Source: Plazaster borealis (taxonomy: Eukaryota > Echinodermata > Asteroidea > Forcipulatida > Labidiasteridae). From it: DNA of 64,000 bases. The notes below the pieces were generated by a model. That model was not told the DNA's origin. It did no database searches and saw nothing but the letters and a program-made list of their open reading frames with translations. Where the stretch lies: the NCBI GenBank assembly GCA_021014325.1, contig CM037462.1:17938135-18002134 (forward strand), read 5' to 3'. This document shows, piece by piece, positions 58,101 to 64,000 of the stretch; the first letter of the stretch is position 1, and each line of letters opens with the position of its first letter. The position numbers and the translations under genes were made by a program.

Positions 58101-61100
58101 ACATGTATATAGCAATGTGACCTCTGACGTCACTCGAAAACCATGACATTACGCGAGCGCATGTCGCCGGGCAAAACCTTTGTCTACTTGACAGCCAGCG
58201 TGAAAGTACACGCAATCTTACCATGAGTACGCGTCTTCTTGCCCGGCCGAACATGACTTGGACAGTGTTTTGTCAACAGAGGGCAGTTTGAATGTAAACA
58301 GAGGTCACATCGTCTATATGACGATGTAATAGGGTCAACAGTTGAAAGTCCGGCATCTATTGACAAAAACTCTACTACCAAACCATAGGACTCTGAAATG
58401 ACATCACTTTAGCCATGAGTCTTAAAAAAGCATCATTTGATTAGGTTTCCAATGTTGAATCCATTAACTCTTTCAGTGTCAAGGTTGTAAATGTACGATC
58501 TATCTTATGTATTCCAAAAGCGCCATTATCGTACATGTACAATCTTTTTTATTTACTCAAAAAGTGTCATCTATCGTACATGTACAACCCATAATATACA
58601 TGTTATCACGAGAGGGCAATACCACTTTAACTATTGACTTTGGGATGTACAAAGGCAACACAAATCAGAAAGATACATTTTGTATGGTGAGAAGGACTTA
58701 TTTATTTTTTTAATACAGAATTTTGAAAATGCTCAAAATGCTTGGCATTTTAGGTTCAAATCGCACAAAAAAGCGGGCACCGAAAGAGTTAGAATCAAAC
58801 CATGTGTGATTTTGATAGATTTGTGATTGGAGAGGATTCATGTGTGAACAATGTTTTTGGGTTTATGTAATTATAGGAGGTTGGCAGCTGCCAGAAGAAG
58901 CTTGAAGCCTGCGACGCTGATCTCTCTGACTGTAAAATAGGATGCAAACCCCTGCTTGCTTCTCAGACAGAGGCTACTGGAGTGTCGCCCTGTGGAGGGG
59001 AACAGATGTTCTTCCGTCGATTTGCCAGGAGCTTCATCCAAATGCTTATCACAGAGGTATTTCAAATCCAATGTTGTCAGCTGAATTTTTGTTATTTTGA
59101 AATAGTCTATTTGATTTAGCTATTAACAATTACCGCAAGTTTGAGGATGCTTTGACACACAAAAGGTAGCGTCATAGATTGGGTTTTGTAAACGTAATGC
59201 TGAGTTATAGGCAAAATTATCAAGAAAGAAACAATACAAGTCACATGTGAAATTTTCAGCTGTATACAGTGTCGACTAAACTGTAAATCCATCCACGTTT
59301 AGCGAGGTAAAAAATTATCCAAACCATATCACTTGAAGGGAATCCTTTCTCAAAATAGTTTATACTATCAACAGTTGTGCTTCTTATTTGCAATTTTTTG
59401 TTATTGCAAGGCATTAAACATATTTAATACCGGGCACTTCTAGAATTAAAGGATTTGTTAAACACCACCTTCTGCTTTATACAGGCCTTATTTCGTAGAG
59501 CTGCTTAAGCACAAAAACAAATATTACCAGATTGAGGTTACCAGCCAAAAACATCATGTTGAGTTCACCATTTGTGACTGGTATCCTGTACATTTTTTGC
59601 TAAGCAGCTCTAGAAAATAGGGCCCTGAATTCATCTTGTTGTTCCCCTTAAACTCTAGACAGAGCAAAATGACCTCCCATTAGCAGCTGAGGTCAAAGTT
59701 GAACTGAACCCTTATCGCTGGAATAAACTACGGCAGTTCGTCCAGCAGAAGGGTAAACTTAAGCTAGTAGATGCCCACGACCTCATGACGGACATGCTGG
59801 TCGGTGTTCAGCATGACAACATTATCGAGAGTTCTTGGCTGGAGAGACTGACAGGAATGGAGTGGAATGATATTAAATTTGTAAGTCTTCAGTCGTTCAA
59901 ACACATCTGCCCTGGAATGGCAAGGGTTGTGGGTTCGAGTCCCATCTGAGTAGTATGCAGAGGTTGTGGGTCCCTCGGTAGTATGCAGAGATTGTAGGAT
60001 TAAATCCCACCTGAGTAGTATGCAGAGATTGTGGGTTCGAATCCCACCTGAGTAGTATGCAGAGATTGTGGGTTCGAATCCCACCTGAGTAGTATGCAGA
60101 GATTGTGGGTTCGAATCCCACCTGAGTAGTATGCAGAGATTGTGGGTTCGAATCCCACCTGAGTAGTATGCAAAGATTGTGGGTTCGAATCCCACCTGAG
60201 TAGTATGCAGAGGTTGTGGGTTTGAATCTCACCTGAGTAGTATGCAGAGGTTGTGGGTTCGAATCCCACCTGAGTAGTATGCAGAGATTGTGGGTTTGAA
60301 TCTCACCTGAGTAGTATGCAGAGATTGTGGGTTTGAATCCCACCTGAGTAGTGTGCAGAGGTTGTGGGTTCGAATCCCACCTGAGTAGTATGTAGAAGTT
60401 GTGGGTTCGAATCCTCCTGCAGGACTTTGGGGGGTAGCATTGAGTATACAGTGCTTATCATACTATACAAATATTGGATGCATCATTATGAGACTTTAGC
60501 AGAATATAATTACAAGGTGAAATCTGGACTATTCCATGTCTCGAGGCAAAGCCAAGTTTAATGGAAAAGCTAGATTTCACTGATTTTACTGCGAAAATGC
60601 ACAACAGAAATGCATACAATATTTGTTATATGTAACACACGCATAGAGCCTTGTCATTTTGAATTTTTGTTTGCTATAAGCACAAAATAGACACGGAAAC
60701 TCGTCCACTTCACACTCTGAAAATTCTAAAAACCCCTTCTAAACAATATGAACGACTCCTTGTAGACGTCAACCTTGTTCCCCCTGTGACAGGACCTTGT
60801 TTCTTTGGGACAAAAGGTTGCATCCCCGTATGCTTGCTGATCCCCTTACAATGCCGCTTCCCAGTTTGTATCAAAAACTGGGCGTGACCCCTGGGTGTTC
60901 GGCAGTATACTGGTGTATTAATTCTGACTTGCGTCACCTGAACAAAGATGTTGTCTGAATGATATGAGACGCCAATATAGGGCTAGATACCTCAATTGGT
61001 GGAGCACCGGCATGTAAACCCAAAGGTCACAGGTTCAAATCCCGCTCTAGTCAATTTTACTTTGTTCACCCCACAATTGATTTCTATTTACCCAGTCAGT

Positions 61101-64000
61101 TTCCCTTGTGGTTTTATTAATTGATATAAAAACTTATGATGTAATATACCTTTGATGTATGTTTGTCTTTTGTTTTTATTCCAGTACTCATTGATGATCA
61201 TCCTGAGCATTATAGTGGTTGTGTTTGAGAGCAAAACACAGGCGTCATGGTGGCATCAGCTATGTGTTGTCTTCATAGTGTTATTTGTCATCAGCGTAGG
61301 TTGGAACTGGCTTTATCTTTACAAGGTAAAACAGCAAACAATCCTGTCTTTACCTGGGGTGAATTCCACGTTTGCATGACTGTTCGAAAAATGTGCACCA
61401 CACTAACAATTTGTGCTGTATTAAAAAGCTCAACGCATGTTCAACGCACAAGTCAAATGTTTTGATGGACCAATTAGGCCCTATATTGAAGTATCTACAA
61501 TGATTATGATGTGTGTTGGTCAGAAGTAGACTATTTTCAGTCGTAATTACAGTCAAAATATTTGTAAAATGAGAACAATTATACATAATTGACTCTTTAC
61601 TGCAAACAATCTGATTTGAAACATTAGGAAGGTTCAAGTCAAATAAGAAAATGTTTGTGGACTTTTCAATGCTTTTGTAAGCAAATATTAATGTGGCTAA
61701 CACTCGATGGCAAAGGTGTGGGTTTGAATCCCGACCAAGTAATTTACCCAATTTTCTCGGATTGATGTCATCAGATGTTTTGGTTGTTGATGAATTTTGC
61801 ACTGGAAGGGTATCGAATAAAATGGCAATTTACACCATTCTATTGTGAGGTTGGAGACTTGTAATTATTTCCCCATTCGTATGTATTGAAAAATGAGTAT
61901 ATTACAAAATTGAATTTGACATTTCCTTTCCTCTTTAAAGGCACTGATGAACATGTTTGGTAACTGTCAAAGACCAGTGTTCTCACTTGGTGTATCCCAA
62001 CATATGCATAAAATAACAAGCCTGTGAAAATTTGGGCTCAATTGGTCATCGAAGTTGCAAGAAAATGATGAAAGAAAAAACACCCTCGTTGTACAAATTT
62101 GTGTGCTTTCAGATAGGAATAAAAACTTGTTGCAAGAAGTTTTTATTATTTTAGTGAGAAATTACCTCTTTCAAAAACTACGTTACTTCAGAGGGAGTCG
62201 TTTCCTACAATGTTTTATACTATCAACAGCTCTCCATTGCTTGTTACCAAGTAAGTTTTTATGCTAATTTTTGGTTTTGAGTCATAACCAAACGTGTACG
62301 ATACCTTTAAACAAACTATCATTTTACTATTAGCAAAGTTAACCCCTGAAATAAACACTGCCCTTGACTTGGTGCTGTTGATATTTGTCTCCCCTTTATT
62401 GCATGTAGAAAGAATTGTCTAAACGGTTGGCAGAAGCACAGCAAACTAAAGACATACCCAGCAATTGCAAACCTTATAGTATGTCCTGGTGGGACTCTAT
62501 TAAAGAAGTGTTCCGGAAGCAAATGACATTTCAGGATGACCCGTGTCGCATCTACCATGAGAAGTACCTGGTGGATCCCATCTATGAAGTGTCTCCTACA
62601 CGGGTAGGTCAAACCATAGAGAAAGGACCATTGAAGGAGTTTGAACCTCCCGGGCAATAACAATAGATATCTTCAAATTTCACGAGCGAGTTATGACTTT
62701 TGTTAAAAAAATTGAAAAATGTTCATGGAATTTCTCGGTCAAACAATTGTGCATCTGGCAGGGAGTTAGTTTGTCTTTTTGACCATGGTAATCAATGATG
62801 AGGCCATCCAGGAAAAAATGAGTTGGGCACCAGTTGCAACAATGTAAACTTTATGGAATTTTGGCTGGTAACCAGTTTCTGTTAAGCAAGGTTTTTCTGT
62901 GCTTAGCAAGTTTTTATGCTTACAGGCTTATGAAATTGGGCCGAGGTGGCAGCAGACTTACCAGGTAAATTTCCATTGTTTACGTAGTTCTGAGCATGTG
63001 CACATTACCAAGAACAATGGATTTACCTCGTAAGTCTGCTGCCACCTAGCGTCTCAAAAGTCCCCCATTACGTCACAAAAAACATTACCTCAAGTAACGT
63101 GAGGGACTTCTGGATTACCCTAATGTGGAGTGTCATATTGTTTTTTCTCCATCTGCAGGCTTTGTCCCACACAGTTGCCATCATGATTCTGGAGCCCTTA
63201 CAGCACATCGGGAAAGCGGTAGGAGAGTTCCACAAAGAGCTCCTGAAGGACCTCCCTTATGCTGCCTGGATCCCTGCCATTCTCTTTCCTTACCTCACTA
63301 TCGTCCTTGTGAGTGTTATGCTTTATTATTGTCCCAGTCGGGGTCAGAGGAGAGATGACCCTCTCCTAGATCGCATACGTATGCTTGAGGAAGAGAAGCT
63401 TATCAACCAGAGATTGCAAAGAGTTGAAGCATTAGAGGTAATAATAGTCATAATAATGTAGTCTTATAAAGCGCAGGTATCCACCGATAAGGTGCTCAAG
63501 GCGCTTGAACAGAGAGAGACACTTTTTAAGAGGGTTTTTGTTTTAGTTTATTTTATTTTATGAAATATGAGACCGATTCATGTTGCACCTTGTAAGGATT
63601 TACAAGGTGCTGCGGCACACTCGGCAGCCACTGCCAGAAACACCGGGGTGAACCCCTTCTCTTAACGATAAGTGTAACTGGGTTCTTTTTCTGTGCATTA
63701 CACAGCACACGTCCCATCCGAAGGACGAAGCAATACTGGTTAACTTTCTTGCTTAAGGACGCAAGTGTCATGACCAGGACTTGAACCCACACTCTGCTGA
63801 TACTGTATTCAGCTGAAACTTTCACATGTGACTTTTATTGTATCTTTCCTGATAATTTTACCAAAAAATCAACATTATGTGGACAAAAACCAATATATGA
63901 CCCCTGACCCTGACCCTACCTTTAAACTTTAGAAAGATTTGAAAGTTCCATTGGGAATGCTGGCTGTTTCTATCAGAAATCTCCCTAAACACGTGGAACA
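55112..64000 (+). CDS. CLCC1: CLCC1, chloride channel CLIC-like 1, 5' part, cut by window end
   Basis: Exons 55112-55363, 56358-56468, 58877-59056, 59659-59880, 61185-61325, 62409-62603, 63159-63437 and 63933-64000 (open) all join in phase 0, giving at least 482 aa. Residues 1-20 are a signal peptide (MLKFLGFLLLVGVATAPVLG). FIDPGDLFNYDPVTRTM and the Cys-bearing lumenal coil (LLEECRMELGQC) match CLCC1. Transmembrane segments lie near 257-270 (SLMIILSIIVVVF), 280-295 (ending SVGWNWLYLYK, a family hallmark) and 430-455 (WIPAILFPYLTIVLVSVML). The lumenal loop holds FQDDPCRIYHEKYLVDPIYE and the conserved EPLQHIGKAVGEF precedes the last membrane segment. CLCC1 is an ER-membrane anion channel needed for ER chloride and calcium balance and protein folding. 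A 5' UTR exon probably starts at 55032 after TTTTATTTTAG. The remaining C-terminal tail lies past the window. Confidence 0.93.
55646..55790 (+). other. Possible skipped exon or pseudo-exon in CLCC1 intron 1
   Basis: After an ATTAG acceptor there is an open, polar frame (containing LEDDQSTLIDRSEVMYPTTS and NHHNSYRDYF) of 145 nt. Its open frame needs two bases from the preceding exon, yet CLCC1 exon 1 ends in phase 0, so inclusion would shift the frame. Exons 55112-55363 and 56358-56468 join directly in phase without it. Confidence 0.25.
55869..56140 (+). mobile_element. SINE family L
   Basis: TTGTGGCTGAGCGGTTACAT head, then CTTGACACTTGTACCCTTGT, TAAAAGAACCCAGAACACTT. CLCC1 intron 1. Confidence 0.7.
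57321..57446. repeat. 126-bp hairpin in CLCC1 intron 2
   Basis: ACAATTGTTGCA...TGATGGGGTCC pairs with GGACCCCATCA...TGCAACAATTGT; the loop is CCTTGCTCTATGG-containing. Confidence 0.75.
57783..57892. repeat. Hairpin in CLCC1 intron 2
   Basis: GCCATTTTGGGAGTCAA pairs with TTGACTCCCAAAATGGC, 17 bp perfect, loop about 75 nt. Confidence 0.75.
57905..58110 (+). mobile_element. MITE family G, copy 2
   Basis: Reverse-complement relationship to 16590-16815 (TTGGTGCTTGATATGTGGCG, AGAGTGTGTTAAAGTATGGG). Confidence 0.65.
59160..59420 (+). mobile_element. MITE family F relic
   Basis: AGGTAGCGTCATAGATTGGG start, GAAATTTTCAGCTGTATACAGTG and TTTATACTATCAACAGTTG inside. CLCC1 intron 3. Confidence 0.45.
59482..59627. 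mobile_element. MITE family C, CLCC1 intron 3
   Basis: CAGGCCTTATTTCGTAGAGC and GCTCTAGAAAATAGGGCCCTG are inverted ends; CTTAAGCACAAAAA inside. It ends 31 bp before exon 59659. Confidence 0.65.
59905..60417 (+). repeat. 37-bp minisatellite of tRNA B boxes
   Basis: About 14 head-to-tail units, period 37 bp, each reading GAGTAGTATGCAGAGATTGT then GGGTTCGAATCCCACCT with few changes. GGTTCGAATCC is the pol III B box. The first unit is continuous with a SINE-like upstream part (ATCTGCCCTGGAATGGCAAG). Because 37 is not a multiple of 3, all three minus frames stay open and give repeated-peptide artefacts. CLCC1 intron 4. Confidence 0.9.
60795..61135 (+). mobile_element. SINE family K, most complete copy
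   Basis: Leader (GTTGCATCCCCGTATGCTTG, GACCCCTGGGTGTTCGGCAG), tRNA-like part (GGCTAGATACCTCAATTGGT; GGTTCAAATCCCGCTCTAGT), tail AGTTTCCCTTGTGGTTTTAT. It ends 50 bp before CLCC1 exon 61185. Confidence 0.7.
61935..62310 (-). mobile_element. MITE family A, CLCC1 intron 5
   Basis: TTAA ends, GGCACTGATGAACATGTTTG start, CGTGTACGATACCTTTAA end; palindrome with one mismatch. Confidence 0.85.
62800..62943. mobile_element. MITE family C, diverged
   Basis: GGTAACCAGTTTCTGTTAAGC and GCTTACAGGCTTATGAAATTGGGCC-type end; the left end is degraded. CLCC1 intron 6. Confidence 0.45.
62944..63047. repeat. 104-bp hairpin in CLCC1 intron 6
   Basis: AGGTGGCAGCAGACTTAC, AGGTAAAT and CCATTGTT at the left pair with AACAATGG, ATTTACCT and GTAAGTCTGCTGCCACCT at the right. 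Confidence 0.8.
63580..63800 (-). mobile_element. SINE family L, reverse copy
   Basis: Reverse complement of the family body (GGGGTGAACCCCTTCTCTTA, CACGTCCCATCCGAAGGACG) and head (GTCATGACCAGGACTTGAAC). It abuts the MITE-F fragment on its right. Confidence 0.75.
63805..63925 (+). mobile_element. MITE family F 3' end abutting a CLCC1 splice acceptor
   Basis: TACTGTATTCAGCTGAAACT through GACCCTACCTTTAA matches the right half of 34374-34830. Its TTAA (63922-63925) is 7 nt from the first base of exon 63933. Confidence 0.7.

Noticed and set aside
59764..60343. Long minus-strand open frames with repeated peptides ([34 protein letters not shown])
   Set aside because: They are the three frames of the 37-bp minisatellite; the peptides restate the same DNA unit and have no gene context.
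59905..60417. CRISPR array
   Set aside because: Units are head-to-tail with no unique spacers, in an animal intron.

Overview
This is a eukaryotic (animal) nuclear window with multi-exon genes, consensus GT-AG introns, and an intergenic and intronic space packed with short non-autonomous transposons and tRNA-derived SINEs. The element types, and families whose ends read TTAAAGGCACTG...CGTTTGGTAATT, suggest a marine deuterostome, most likely an echinoderm and perhaps a sea star. That taxonomic guess is inference. All exon models below were built by eye from open frames, splice consensus, reading-phase continuity and similarity to known families.

Layout. (1) 1986-2111, minus: first coding exon of an ORP9/OSBPL9-type oxysterol-binding protein (start of its PH domain). 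(2) 2377-15437, plus: a complete ten-exon DEPDC1 gene (1008 aa; DEP domain, RhoGAP-like domain split by a 476-aa Ser/Pro/Gln-rich insert), head to head with the ORP9 gene across 265 bp. (3) 19953-34247, plus: a fourteen-exon gene for a 707-aa ankyrin-repeat protein with an N-terminal C-x2-C-x18-C-x3-C zinc motif and an acidic tract; I do not recognise a named orthologue. (4) 37663/41520-47169, minus: a small secreted cysteine-rich protein, with a signal-peptide exon spliced over 5.4 kb to an exon holding two C-x5-C-x(8,9)-C-x4-C repeats, and a doubtful last exon. (5) 55112-64000, plus: CLCC1 (ER chloride channel CLIC-like 1), complete at the 5' coding end and cut by the window edge.

The rest is mobile DNA. 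At least five MITE families share TTAA target sites and a TTAAAGG-like end although their interiors differ; family A alone has about ten copies, many carrying a central 30-bp palindrome. Other elements are long foldback hairpins, TA-flanked and hAT-like MITEs, two tRNA-derived SINE families, a hammerhead-ribozyme-like motif of the Penelope-element type, and a 37-bp minisatellite made of repeated tRNA B boxes. Two MITE-A insertions are flanked by long direct repeats that begin and end in TTAA (26 bp identical, and about 91 bp), which ordinary 4-bp TTAA duplication does not explain.

The five genes are not an operon and no shared pathway is evident. The only regulatory link visible is the ORP9/DEPDC1 divergent promoter, which carries a CCAAT box and a CDE/CHR-like element suited to a G2/M cell-cycle gene.
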